Of a stretch of DNA of 64,000 nt, positions 16,890-26,093 are shown piece after piece. How positions within the stretch are numbered: the stretch's first letter is position 1; the number at the start of each line of letters is the position of its first letter. Below the pieces are notes generated by a model. It worked only from the letters and a program-made list of their open reading frames with translations. It ran no database searches and was not told the DNA's origin. The stretch comes from Lichenicoccus sp964247695 (GTDB taxonomy: Bacteria; Pseudomonadota; Alphaproteobacteria; Acetobacterales; Acetobacteraceae), in assembly GCA_964247695.1 (NCBI GenBank), contig CAXTVI010000001.1:62001-126000 (forward strand), read 5' to 3'. The position numbers and the translations under genes are program-made.

Positions 16890-17696
16890 TCAGAGCAGCC
16901 GCGCCAGGCGGTCGAACTCGGCGACGCTGAGGGTCTCGGCGCGCCGGCTCGGCTCGATGCCGGCCCGCACCAGGAATGCCTCGCCGCCGAGCCCACGCAG
17001 GGCGCCGCGCAGCATCTTGCGGCGTTGCCCGAAGGCTGCCGCGGTCAGGCGCTCCATCGTGGCGAACAGCGCCGGCTCCGGCTGCATCGCATGCGGCACC
17101 AGCCCGATAACCGCCGACGTCACCTGTGGCGGCGGCGTGAAGGCGCCCGGCGGCACATGCATCAGCACGTCGGCCGTGCAGCACCATTGCGCCAGCACCG
17201 AAAGCCGGCCATAGGCGCTGGTACCGGGCGCGGCGCAGATGCGATCGGCCACCTCGAGCTGGAACATCAGCGTCAGGCGTTCCCAGAGCGATGCCTGCCG
17301 CAGCCAGCCGATCAGCAGCGGCGTGCCGACATTGTACGGCAGGTTGGCGACGATCTGGCGCGGCGCCGGGCACAGCGACGCCAGGTCCAGCGCCATCGCA
17401 TCCGCGGCCACGACTGCAAGCCGACCTGGATACGCCGCCGCCAGTTCCTCGATCGCCGCGATCGCGCGTGGATCGACCTCGACCGCCGCGATGCTCGCGG
17501 CCGGCCCGCGCAGCAGGGCGCGGGTAAGGCCGCCGGGACCGGGGCCGATTTCGACCACATGCCGCCCGGTGAGGTCGCCGGCCATCGAGGCGATGCGCCC
17601 GGTCAGGTTGAGATCGAGCAGGAAATGCTGCCCGAGCGACTTGCGCGCCTGCATCCCGTGCCGCGTGATGACGTCGCGCAGGGCCTCGTCGGTCAC
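16890..17696 (-). CDS. rsmA: 16S rRNA dimethyladenosine transferase (RsmA/KsgA)
   Basis: The 268-residue enzyme dimethylates the two adjacent adenosines in helix 45 of 16S rRNA. Family motifs are KSLGQHFL at the N-terminus, the SAM loop VEIGPGPGGLT and the catalytic NLPYN. The GTG at 17696 gives the normal start; no in-frame ATG lies upstream. In most alphaproteobacteria pdxA sits between surA and rsmA, but here surA ends 36 bp upstream, so pdxA is missing from this place. Confidence 0.95.
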   Translation of the reverse strand: MTDEALRDVITRHGMQARKSLGQHFLLDLNLTGRIASMAGDLTGRHVVEIGPGPGGLTRALLRGPAASIAAVEVDPRAIAAIEELAAAYPGRLAVVAADAMALDLASLCPAPRQIVANLPYNVGTPLLIGWLRQASLWERLTLMFQLEVADRICAAPGTSAYGRLSVLAQWCCTADVLMHVPPGAFTPPPQVTSAVIGLVPHAMQPEPALFATMERLTAAAFGQRRKMLRGALRGLGGEAFLVRAGIEPSRRAETLSVAEFDRLARLL

Positions 17697-17732
17697 GGTG
17701 CGTCAGTCATGACCCGGGGCCGGATCGCCTGG

Positions 17733-19216
17733 TCAGGAAGACCGCATCTCGATCGACGCACGGCGATGAAGGTCGCGATTGACCTGCCGCGACACCTGCT
17801 CGACGCGCTCGTTGAGCAGCTGGTCGGCGATCTCGTCGGGGGACTGGTCGGACAGGTTCTTGGTTTCGCGCGAGCAGACCATGATCACCGCGATGCCGTC
17901 GGTCGAGACCAGCGGGCGCGTGGCCTGCCCGGGCTTGAGCAAGTCGAGCACGTTGCGCATCTGCGGATTGAGGTGGTCGAGCTGCACGTCGCCGGGGTTG
18001 GACGGACGGCTTGCGCCGTCCGCCTGGTTGGCTGCCTCGATCGCGCCGCAGTCATGCGCGGATTTCGACAGCGCCTCGGCGCGCGCCAGCGCCTGTTGCT
18101 GCTGCGGTGTCGGCGCCTGCGGGTTGAGCGTGCTGGTGAACGGGATGAAGGCCTGGCGCAGGCCGAGGATGGTGGCGATCTCGCGGCCGATCTCGCGCTT
18201 GCCGGCGAGGGTCACGACGTCGTAGCCGCCGGCGACCCGGATCGGGTTGCTGACCGCACCGATCGGCATCTGCTGCACGATGGCGAGCACCTGCGGGTCG
18301 AGCTCGTCCGCCTGCACCCAGCCGAGCGAGCCGCCCTCCAGCGCCGTCTGCGCCTGGCTGAACTGCGCCGCCACGATCGTGAAGGGCGCGCCCTCGTGCA
18401 GCTGCTTGATGACGGTCTGCGCGAAGGTCAGCGCCTCCTGGTTGTGGGCCGGGTCGTCCACCGGGATGAAGATCTCGCTGATGTTGTATTCCGGCTGGCC
18501 GACCTCGCGCTTGAGCGCCGCCTCGCGTTGCTTGATGTCGGCATTGCCGATGCGCGCGCGCTCGCCGAGCTGCTCGCGCAGCACATGCGTCCAGCCGAGC
18601 TGCACGCGGATCTGGTCGATCAGCGTGTTGAGCGAGACGCCGTCCTGCGCGAGATGATCACGCAGCGCGTTCGGCTTCATGTTGTTGCGCTTCTCGATGT
18701 CGGCGATGGCGGCGGCGATCTGCTCGGGCGCGATCACGATGCGGCGCGACTGGATCTCCTGCATGCGCAGCTTCTCGTCGATCAGCTGCCGGGTGATCTG
18801 CGGGCGCAGGTGCGACAGCACCTCGTCGTTCATCGGCAGCCCGGTGGAGAGCGCGAACAGGCGGCCGCGATTATCGACGTCGCGGTGGGTGATGATGCTG
18901 CCGTTGACGACGGCCACGATCGCATCCTGGCTCTGGCCGTCGTCGCTGGTCGTGTCGCCAGCCGGAGCCGNNNNNNNNNNNNNNNNNNNNNNNNNNNNNN
19001 NNNNNNNNNNNNNNNNNNNNNNNNNNNNNNNNNNNNNNNNNNNNNNNNNNNNNNNNNNNNNNNNNNNNNNGCCGGAGCCGGGTGCGCATGCCGCTGTGCG
19101 GCGGTCGCAAGGCACGGCATCGCCATCAGCGCCAGGGCCGCCAAGGCCGGAAGTGCAAGAGGGCCGGTTCTGGTCATGCGGATGTTCTTTCTCGGATTTG
19201 GCAGCAGGCGCTTCAT
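17733..19216 (-). CDS. surA: SurA, periplasmic chaperone / peptidyl-prolyl isomerase (crosses assembly gap)
   Basis: SurA escorts outer-membrane proteins through the periplasm. The N-terminal piece (signal peptide ending CLATAAQ) and the rest of the protein lie on opposite sides of a 100-base N run. The mature part starts DAIVAVVNGSIITHRDVDNR, has the SurA_N helical domain and then one parvulin domain (SEIFIPVDDPAH, EGGSLGWVQADEL, GAVSNPIRVAGGYDVV). As printed, the two sides are in different frames. Collapsing the identical 10-mers flanking the gap restores one frame of 457 codons. ATG 19216 overlaps the lptD stop (ATGA); Met at 19177 is an alternative start. Confidence 0.88.
18971..19070. 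other. assembly gap of 100 N, probably no missing sequence
   Basis: The N run is exactly 100 bases, the usual placeholder for a gap of unknown size. GCCGGAGCCG occurs immediately before it (18961-18970) and immediately after it (19071-19080). Merging these two copies joins surA in frame across the junction, so the contigs probably overlap by 10 bases. Confidence 0.8.
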
Positions 19217-21534
19217 CCGTTCACCGGGAAGGCGCCGATCGTCTTGAAGGTGACGGTGAACAGGATCGAGGTGTCGCCGGTCTCGCCGCTGATCGTGGTG
19301 TAGCGCTTGACGTAGGAGACGTCGAAGATGAAGCAGTCGTTCTCGTAGGCGGCATCTGCGCCGATCGCCACGTTCTGGTTGGTGGCGAGATCGCGGCGGC
19401 CGAACACCGATGCGCGATATTCCTTCCAGCGGCTGGAGATCCCGAGCGTCCCCTCGTTCTGCGGCTCGAAATAGGCGAGCTGCGGGTAGTACGTCCGGTA
19501 GGTGCTGTCGTAGTAGTAGTACAGATCGTGCTGGTTGTAGATGTAGCCGCCGGTCACGCGGAACAGGTTGGTGCCGACGCTGATCAGCCCGTCCGCGAAA
19601 TGCACCTGTCCCGTCTCATGGTCGAACCGTCCGCGCGCGGTGAGGTCGAGCCAGGTTGCCGGCACGAAGCTGATCCTGCTCACGATGTCCGAGACGTGCG
19701 TCGTCAGCCCGGAATCGATGATCTGGTTCTGGTCGACATGCTCCTGGTAGCTCTCGCCGATCAGCGCGTCGATCTGCCTGGTGCCCCAGGACCAGTTCAT
19801 GTGCAGCCCGACATTGGCGCGCATCCCGCCATCGAGCCGGTCGATGCCTTCGTGCCGGTTGAGCGCGAACAGCGACGTGTCGGTGAATTCGTAGTCCAGG
19901 CTGTCCTCGTTCGGGATATGGTCGTTGACGCTGTTGCCCGAATTCGGCGCCGCGATGAGCTGCACGATTGGCTCGACGATCTGCGTGCTGCCGCTCTTCA
20001 GGGTGCGCAGGAACGGCCAGTTCAGCTTCAGCGCCGCCGTCGGCAGGGCCTGCGCACTGGTTGCCGCGTTGACGTTGCCGTAGGTCGGCGTCAGGTCGAG
20101 CTTATGCGCGTTGTATACCTCGGAATCGAGATGCAGCGTGAACAGCCACATGGTCCCGATCGGTCCCTTGAACGGCCGGTCGTAGTTCAGGCTGAGGCTG
20201 GCGCGCTCGTCCGAGACGCCATCGGGTCGATAGACGTTGAAGTCGTTGCTGTCCACCGACAGCCGGCCGCCGAACAGGTCCGGCTCGCCGTAATAGTCGT
20301 ATTTGTAGCGCGGCAGCACGTACGGCAGCTCGCTCTGGTTGATGACGCCGGTATTCAGTCCCTGGAACGCGATCGCCTCGAGGCGCGAATAGGCGCCGAT
20401 GCCGAAGCCCTCCAGGAAGGCGTTGCTGACCAGCACGTCGTTGCCGTAGCCGGTGACCCGGTAGTCGCGCATGTAGTCCGAGGAGCTGGCGAGGTTGATG
20501 TTGGCGCCATAGTGCCAGTTCTCGTTCCAGTCGAAGTCGGCCTTGGCGAAGCCGTAGCCGGACAGCCCGATCTTGTCGTAGTCCGGCGTCTGGCCGACGA
20601 TCAGCGACGGCGTGTGGGTGTCGTAGGCGACGGCGCCGGTGAAGGTGAAGCGCCCGTCATTGAACCGGTTGCGATACTGCCCGGTGAATTGCGGGCCGGT
20701 GCTGGACGCGATCAGCGGCACCAGGGTGGCGTCGGACTGGCCGTCGATCACCCAGTAGTACGGCAGCGTCACGTAGGTGCCGAGGTTCTTGTCGTTCGGC
20801 GACAGGTCGCTGAGCAGGAACCCGCTCTGGCGCTTCACCGACGGATCCGGCGTCGAGAAATACGGCAGGTAGCCCACCGGGATGCCGAACATGTCGAGGT
20901 AGGTGTCCTCATACTCGATGCGCTTGTGCTCGAGATCCTGCGTCGCCGAAAAGGACCGCAACTGCCAGAACGGTGCCCGCTCGGGATGCTGCGCGCAGAT
21001 CTTGCAGGCGGTGTAGACCGCGCGCGACATGTCGTTCACCTTGCCGTCGGTGCGCCGCGCGCCGTTGGCGGCGAGCTTGCCGTTCATCGCCAGGATGCCG
21101 CGCATGTCGGTCATCACCGCCTGCCGCATGCCCTGGGTCAGCTCCATGTACTGCGCGAACAGCACCTGCCCATCCGGCTCGATGATCGCGACATGGCCGG
21201 TTGCAGCCGCCACCCCGGTGTTGCGGTCGTAGGTGACGCGGTCGGCCAGCAGGATGTGGGCGTTCTGCCAGATCGTGACATGGCCGGTCCACGTCACCAG
21301 GGCGTGGTGGGTGTCGTACGAGACATTGTCCGCCTGGAAAGTCACCGGCTCGTCGCGCGTCACCGGCGCCGCGTGGCCGGCATGCAGGCCGATCTGCGCC
21401 AGGGCCGGCGCCGCCGGCAGGCCCAGGCCGCCGGCCAGCGTGGAGACGCCGCCGGCCAGCATGGCGCCGGCCATGCGGGCGCGGCGCGGCTCGAAGGTGT
21501 TCAAGGACGGCGAGGCCGGTCGGGAGCGGGGCAT
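19213..21534 (-). CDS. lptD: LPS-assembly protein LptD
   Basis: The 773-residue outer-membrane beta-barrel inserts lipopolysaccharide into the outer leaflet. After an N-terminal export signal come an OstA/LptA-like jellyroll (VTFQADNVSYDTHHALVTW, DRVTYDRNTGVAAA) and then the long barrel region with alternating aromatic strands ending in VTFKTIGAFPV. Cysteines near the jellyroll/barrel junction (KICAQ and the preceding ACK) can form the family's disulfide. ATG 21534 overlaps the lptG stop as ATGA. The run lptF-lptG-lptD-surA encodes transport and folding partners of the same pathway. Confidence 0.94.
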   Translation of the reverse strand: MPRSRPASPSLNTFEPRRARMAGAMLAGGVSTLAGGLGLPAAPALAQIGLHAGHAAPVTRDEPVTFQADNVSYDTHHALVTWTGHVTIWQNAHILLADRVTYDRNTGVAAATGHVAIIEPDGQVLFAQYMELTQGMRQAVMTDMRGILAMNGKLAANGARRTDGKVNDMSRAVYTACKICAQHPERAPFWQLRSFSATQDLEHKRIEYEDTYLDMFGIPVGYLPYFSTPDPSVKRQSGFLLSDLSPNDKNLGTYVTLPYYWVIDGQSDATLVPLIASSTGPQFTGQYRNRFNDGRFTFTGAVAYDTHTPSLIVGQTPDYDKIGLSGYGFAKADFDWNENWHYGANINLASSSDYMRDYRVTGYGNDVLVSNAFLEGFGIGAYSRLEAIAFQGLNTGVINQSELPYVLPRYKYDYYGEPDLFGGRLSVDSNDFNVYRPDGVSDERASLSLNYDRPFKGPIGTMWLFTLHLDSEVYNAHKLDLTPTYGNVNAATSAQALPTAALKLNWPFLRTLKSGSTQIVEPIVQLIAAPNSGNSVNDHIPNEDSLDYEFTDTSLFALNRHEGIDRLDGGMRANVGLHMNWSWGTRQIDALIGESYQEHVDQNQIIDSGLTTHVSDIVSRISFVPATWLDLTARGRFDHETGQVHFADGLISVGTNLFRVTGGYIYNQHDLYYYYDSTYRTYYPQLAYFEPQNEGTLGISSRWKEYRASVFGRRDLATNQNVAIGADAAYENDCFIFDVSYVKRYTTISGETGDTSILFTVTFKTIGAFPVNG

Positions 21535-22652
21535 CAGCCATCCTCCAGGTGAAGCAGCAGGGTGATGGCCAGCAGCAGCCCGGCGCCGGTCGGCGCCCAG
21601 GCCGCCATCACCGGCGGCAGCGCGCCGGACTCGCCGAACTGCTCGGCGATCTTGGAAATGGTGAACAGCGCGAAGCCGGCTGCGATGCCGCTGCCGATCA
21701 TCCGCGCCACACCGCCGCGCCGCGCCGGCCGCATCGAGAAGCCGGCCGAGACCAGCGCCATGGTGCCGGCCAGCAGCGGCAGCGCCAGCAGCGACTGGAA
21801 GTGCAGCCGGTGCCGGATCGCCGAGAAGCCCGAGCGCTCCAGCAGGGCGATGAAGCCCGGCAGGGTCCACACCGAGAAGGTGTCCGGCGAGGCGAAGCTC
21901 TCCTGCACCCGGTGCACGGTGAGATCGGTCGGCAGGCTCATCATGCCGACGGCGACCGGCAGGTGGTCGGGGGTGATGCTGTGCGCGTCGGTCAGCAGCC
22001 AGCGCTTCTGGCCGAGCCGCGCCGAGGGAGCCTCGATGCGCACCAGCAGGTGGTCGGCATCGTCCAGCCGGAACACGCTGACCCCCTGCAGCTCCAGGTC
22101 GCGGCCCCGCATGTGCACCGCGCGCGCATGCAGCATCGCCACTCCCTGCGGCGTCAGCTGGCGGTCGGCCTGCCGCAGCCAGAGCTGGCCGCCCTCGAGG
22201 TCGAGCGTGCCGCCGCCGTTCTGCAGGTAGAGGCCGTCGAGCGCCTCGGCCTGGGCATACATTACCGAGGAGAGCGGGCTCAGCACGGTTGTCGCCAGAC
22301 CCCCGATCAGCAGCGCGCAGGTCAGCGGCGCCGCGAGGAACTGCCACGCCGAGATGCCGGACGCGCGCGCCACGATCAGCTCCGAGGACCGGGTCAGCCG
22401 CCAGAAGCAAACGATGCCGCCGAGCAGCACCGCGAACGGCAGGATCTCGATGCAGTAGTACGGCAGCCGCAAAGCCGCGATCTGCACCGGGATCGACGCC
22501 CCGACATCGGGCCGCGTCGCCGCGCGACGCAGCAGGTCGATGAAGTCGAACAGCGAAACCAGTCCGGTCAGCGCCGCCACCATCGCCAGCACCGCGTAGG
22601 TGAACTGCCGCGCGATGTAGAACGAGAGCGTGACCGCGAGCCGGGTGAACAT
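21534..22652 (-). CDS. lptG: LPS export ABC permease LptG
   Basis: The 372-residue inner-membrane protein has three N-terminal and three C-terminal membrane segments around a periplasmic jellyroll, the LptF/LptG arrangement. Landmarks are the start SFYIARQFTYAVLAM, the LPYYCIEILPFAVLLGG segment and RLTRSSELIVARASGIS. With LptF and the LptB ATPase (not in this window) it extracts LPS from the inner membrane. Its ATG follows the lptF stop closely and its stop overlaps the lptD start, so translation is likely coupled. Confidence 0.95.
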   Translation of the reverse strand: MFTRLAVTLSFYIARQFTYAVLAMVAALTGLVSLFDFIDLLRRAATRPDVGASIPVQIAALRLPYYCIEILPFAVLLGGIVCFWRLTRSSELIVARASGISAWQFLAAPLTCALLIGGLATTVLSPLSSVMYAQAEALDGLYLQNGGGTLDLEGGQLWLRQADRQLTPQGVAMLHARAVHMRGRDLELQGVSVFRLDDADHLLVRIEAPSARLGQKRWLLTDAHSITPDHLPVAVGMMSLPTDLTVHRVQESFASPDTFSVWTLPGFIALLERSGFSAIRHRLHFQSLLALPLLAGTMALVSAGFSMRPARRGGVARMIGSGIAAGFALFTISKIAEQFGESGALPPVMAAWAPTGAGLLLAITLLLHLEDG

Positions 22653-22655
22653 CGG

Positions 22656-23819
22656 TCAGGCGGAGGTGGCGCGGACGGCGGCGACGTGCCCGGCGCTGTC
22701 GCGGCGGTCGGGCTCGCCGCGGGTGCGCCATTCGGGCCCGAACAGCATCGCGGCACTCATCACCCCGGGCAGGATCGCGACCAGCCAGATCAGCGGGATC
22801 AGGACGGGATCGCGGGCCGCGACGTTCTGCACCACCAGGCTGAGGGCGAGCAGGCCGACCACCACCAGGATGGCGACCATCGGCCGGATCATGCCGCCAT
22901 GCCGGCTGAAGGCGCCCATCAGCACCGCGACCAGCGCCACCATCGCGAAAGACCACGCGGTCAGCGGTGCCGACAGCCGCCGGTGCGCCTCCACCAGGAA
23001 CTTGCCGCGGTCGCGGGCGGCGACGACGTGCGGGTCGGGATCGAGCAACTCGCCGAGCGACATCTCGGTGGAGTCGCGGTAGCGCTGCTCGTCCTTGTTG
23101 GTCGAGGCGAGGTCGATCGTGTTGCGCGCGAAGGTCAGCACGTCGAGCCGTCCGGTGCGCCGGTCGATCTCCTCGCGCGAGCCGTTGAACAGCACCACCC
23201 GCGGCGGTCCGTCGCCGGCCACCAGCGTGCCGTGCTCGGCCAGGATGGTGGCCCGGCTGTTCTTCTGGCGGTCGTCCTCGACCAGGATGCCGCGCAGCGT
23301 GCCGTCATGGTCGCGGGCGCGTATATAGACTGTCATGGTGTCGGAGATCCGGGTGAACACGCCCTCCTGCAGCAGGAAGGCGGCCATCTTGTTGCGTATC
23401 TCGAACTCGTATTCGCGGAATGCGTGGTAGCTCGCCGGAACGATCCACAGGTTCAGCACGTAGGAGAGGACGACCGAGATGCCGGCACAGGCCAGCGCCG
23501 GGCGCGCGATCGCGGTCGATGACAGCCCGGCGGCGCGCATCACGGTCAGCTCGCGGTCGCCGGCGAGGCGCTGGTAGATGAACTGGACGACGACAAAGGT
23601 CGTGATGGGCAGGATGACGGCAACGAAGGACGGGATCAGCAGCCCGGTGAGCTGCAGGAACACGCGCAGCGACAGGCCGCGATCCACCACCATGGCAACG
23701 AACCGCAGCGACTGCGTCAGCCAGATCAGCGCGGCCAGCCCGCCGGTGCTGGCCAGCAGGGCGGCCAGCAGCTGGCGCAGGACGTATCGGTCGAGCCGGG
23801 TGGCTTGCAGCGCGATCAT
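22656..23819 (-). CDS. lptF: LPS export ABC permease LptF
   Basis: The 387-residue permease is the partner of LptG. It begins RLDRYVLRQLLAALLAS, has the conserved VILPITTFVVVQFIYQRL and DRELTVMRAAGLS in the first membrane block, a periplasmic jellyroll, and a last block with LMGAFSRHGGM. GAGAGGGG precedes ATG 23819. The frame is open for 1.3 kb further upstream, but that part is antisense to the cardiolipin synthase gene and is not coding. It is divergent from the cardiolipin synthase gene with a 111-bp spacer that must hold both promoters. Confidence 0.94.
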   Translation of the reverse strand: MIALQATRLDRYVLRQLLAALLASTGGLAALIWLTQSLRFVAMVVDRGLSLRVFLQLTGLLIPSFVAVILPITTFVVVQFIYQRLAGDRELTVMRAAGLSSTAIARPALACAGISVVLSYVLNLWIVPASYHAFREYEFEIRNKMAAFLLQEGVFTRISDTMTVYIRARDHDGTLRGILVEDDRQKNSRATILAEHGTLVAGDGPPRVVLFNGSREEIDRRTGRLDVLTFARNTIDLASTNKDEQRYRDSTEMSLGELLDPDPHVVAARDRGKFLVEAHRRLSAPLTAWSFAMVALVAVLMGAFSRHGGMIRPMVAILVVVGLLALSLVVQNVAARDPVLIPLIWLVAILPGVMSAAMLFGPEWRTRGEPDRRDSAGHVAAVRATSA

Positions 23820-23930
23820 GCCCCTCTCTACCTGCACGCCGCGTCGCGCAAAAGGGAGCAGGCGCATCGAGCGCCACGGCTGCTCCGGCGGCCGGCTGGC
23901 CCGGGACGGGGCGCCGGCCCGGCCGCAGCC

Positions 23931-25157
23931 ATGACCAACTGGTCCGCCACCGACGATCTCGAGCACCAGATCCGGCTGCACGATCCGGTCTCGAACTGCC
24001 CGTTGATCGACGGCAACCGCGTGACGCTGCTGGCCAGCGGCGCCGACGCGGTGCGGGCGATCATGCAAGCGATCAAGGCGGCGCGCGACCACATCCACAT
24101 GGAGTACTACACCCTCGACGACGTCCGGCTGGACGGCATGTCGCTGTTCGGGTTGCTCGAGGAGCGTGCCCGCGCGGGGGTGGAGGTCGCGGTGATCTGG
24201 GACGCGGTGGGGTCCGGCAAGACCCCGGACCGGCTGTTCGAGCGGCTGCAGCAGGCCGGCGCCCATGTGCTGGAGTATCACTCGGTCAACCCGCTGCGGC
24301 GGCGTTTCAACCTGCGCCTCAACGACCGCGACCATCGCAAGCTTACGGTGATCGACGGCCACGTCGGCTTCCTGGGCGGCACCAACATGTCCCGCGTCTA
24401 CGAGACGCCGGAGAGCGTCGGGCGCGGTCCTGATCCCGACCACGCGTTCTGGATCGACAGTGCGGTGCGCATCGAGGGGCCCTCGGTCGCCGAGATCCAG
24501 AAGCTGTTCTTCCACACCTGGCACGGACAGGACGGCGAGCGGGCCCCGCTGCGCGGCGAGGCCGGCGCCGGCGGGCGCGTGATCGACGCCTGTGGGAAGC
24601 CTGAAGGCACCGAAATCCTGCGCGTCGACGGCAGCGCGCCGGCCGAACGGCGGCCGCTCTACAATCATTCGCTGCGCGCAGCGCTGGCGGGCGCGCGCCA
24701 CCGGGTCGTGCTGGCGACCGGCTACTTCGTGCCGACCAACCACGAGTGGCGCCTGCTGGCGAAGACGGCGCGGCGCGGCGTTGCGGTGGACCTGCTGCTG
24801 CCGGGCTACAGCGACGTGCAGCCGGCGGTGCATGCGGCCCGAGCCCTGTACGGCCGGCTGCTGGCAGCGGGGGTGCGCATCCACGAGGTGCGACGTGGGA
24901 TGCTGCACGCCAAGGTCGGGACCATCGACGGCGTCTGGACGGCGATCGGCTCGTCCAACCTCGACCGCCGCAGCGTATACTACAACAACGAGATCGACGC
25001 GATCGTGCTGGGACGGTCGACTGCCGAGGCGGTCGAGGCGATGCTGCGCGCCGAGATCGGGCGCGCGGTGCCGATCCGCATGCGCGACTGGACCGGACGG
25101 TCGGTCAGGGAGCACGTCGCCGAGCAGGCGGCGCGGGTGTGGAAGCAACTGATGTGA
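23931..25157 (+). CDS. cls: cardiolipin synthase / phospholipase D family protein (ClsB-like)
   Basis: The 408-residue protein has two HKD catalytic motifs: HRKLTVIDGHVGFLGGTN in the first half and HAKVGTIDGVWTAIGSSN in the second, each in the HxK(x4)D form. It lacks the two N-terminal membrane helices of ClsA, so it resembles ClsB-type enzymes that join phosphatidylglycerol with another phospholipid. The conserved HIHMEYYTLDD precedes motif 1. ATG 23931 is the first start giving a normal N-terminus. The MgtC-like gene follows after 10 bp. Confidence 0.88.
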   Translation: MTNWSATDDLEHQIRLHDPVSNCPLIDGNRVTLLASGADAVRAIMQAIKAARDHIHMEYYTLDDVRLDGMSLFGLLEERARAGVEVAVIWDAVGSGKTPDRLFERLQQAGAHVLEYHSVNPLRRRFNLRLNDRDHRKLTVIDGHVGFLGGTNMSRVYETPESVGRGPDPDHAFWIDSAVRIEGPSVAEIQKLFFHTWHGQDGERAPLRGEAGAGGRVIDACGKPEGTEILRVDGSAPAERRPLYNHSLRAALAGARHRVVLATGYFVPTNHEWRLLAKTARRGVAVDLLLPGYSDVQPAVHAARALYGRLLAAGVRIHEVRRGMLHAKVGTIDGVWTAIGSSNLDRRSVYYNNEIDAIVLGRSTAEAVEAMLRAEIGRAVPIRMRDWTGRSVREHVAEQAARVWKQLM

Positions 25158-25167
25158 TTGGTCCGCC

Positions 25168-25896
25168 TTGATCCCTCATCTGTTCGACCAGGCGGGGCAG
25201 GGCGGCCTGCAGCTCTTCGAACTTGGCCTCGCCTTCGTGCTGTCCGCCGTGGTCGGGCTGGAGCGCGAATTTCGGCAGAAGAGCGCCGGGCTGCGCACCT
25301 ACAGCCTGGTCGGCCTCGCCTCCGCGCTGATCATGCTGATCTCCAAGTACGGCTTCATGGACGTGCTGGCCAACAACCGCGTGGTGCTCGACCCGTCGCG
25401 GGTGGCGGCCCAGGTGGTGTCCGGCATCGGCTTCATCGGCGGCGGCGTGATCTTCATGCGGCGCGACTTCGTGCGCGGGCTGACCACCGCCGCCTCGGTC
25501 TGGCTCACCGCGGCGCTCGGCATGGCGTGCGGCGCCGGGCTGCCGATACTTGCGGTGGCGGCGACCATCGGCCACCTCTTCATCATGTTCATCTTCCCGC
25601 TGATGGTGCGCCGGCTGCCGCGTTCGCGCTGGGCGCCCTCGCACCTGACGGTCGCCTACTGGGATGGCCGCGGCATCCTGCGCCACGTGCTGGTCGCCTG
25701 CGGCGCCCAGCGCTTCGTCATCGACCGGGTGCAGATCGAGCATGACCAGGAGGCGACCGATGGTTCGGCCCGCATCGTCACCCTGTCGCTGGAGGTCCGC
25801 GGCGGACGGCCGGTGACGCATCTGAGCGCCACGCTGTCGGAGATCGACGGCGTCGTCTCGGTGCGGTCGACGGATGTGAACGCGATCGTGGACTGA
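25168..25896 (+). CDS. MgtC/SapB family membrane protein
   Basis: The 242-residue protein has four to five N-terminal membrane segments with the MgtC signature GLEREFRQKSAGLRTY and the later GIGFIGGGVIF and GLTTAASVWLTAALGMA. A cytosolic ACT-like C-terminal domain (about residues 150-242) follows. MgtC proteins act in magnesium-limited and acid adaptation and modulate F-type ATP synthase in pathogens; the role in free-living bacteria is unclear. The only start giving the full first helix is TTG 25168. Confidence 0.86.
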   Translation: MIPHLFDQAGQGGLQLFELGLAFVLSAVVGLEREFRQKSAGLRTYSLVGLASALIMLISKYGFMDVLANNRVVLDPSRVAAQVVSGIGFIGGGVIFMRRDFVRGLTTAASVWLTAALGMACGAGLPILAVAATIGHLFIMFIFPLMVRRLPRSRWAPSHLTVAYWDGRGILRHVLVACGAQRFVIDRVQIEHDQEATDGSARIVTLSLEVRGGRPVTHLSATLSEIDGVVSVRSTDVNAIVD

Positions 25897-26093
25897 GCGC
25901 GCCGGGACGGCTCCGGCGAAGCGGCCTTAAATCGGTGACACGATCAACCCGCCGGGCCTGTACTGCGCAACCGTCGCCGGACCCCGGGTGTTTTGTGATG
26001 ACGGCTCCTGGTCAGGAACCGCGAGCGGCCCGAAGAAGTGTCCTGTCGCCACGCGGCCGACGCCCGGAGCGCAACAGCGAAGGATATCGATCC

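Noticed and set aside
17025..21552. Very long plus-strand frames (740 and 957 codons) through rsmA, surA and lptD
   Set aside because: They are antisense to well-identified genes, run through the N gap and show no domain or motif.
22956..25148. Upstream extensions of lptF and the cardiolipin synthase frames
   Set aside because: These parts are antisense to each other's genes; the family N-termini and ribosome sites fix starts at 23819 and 23931.
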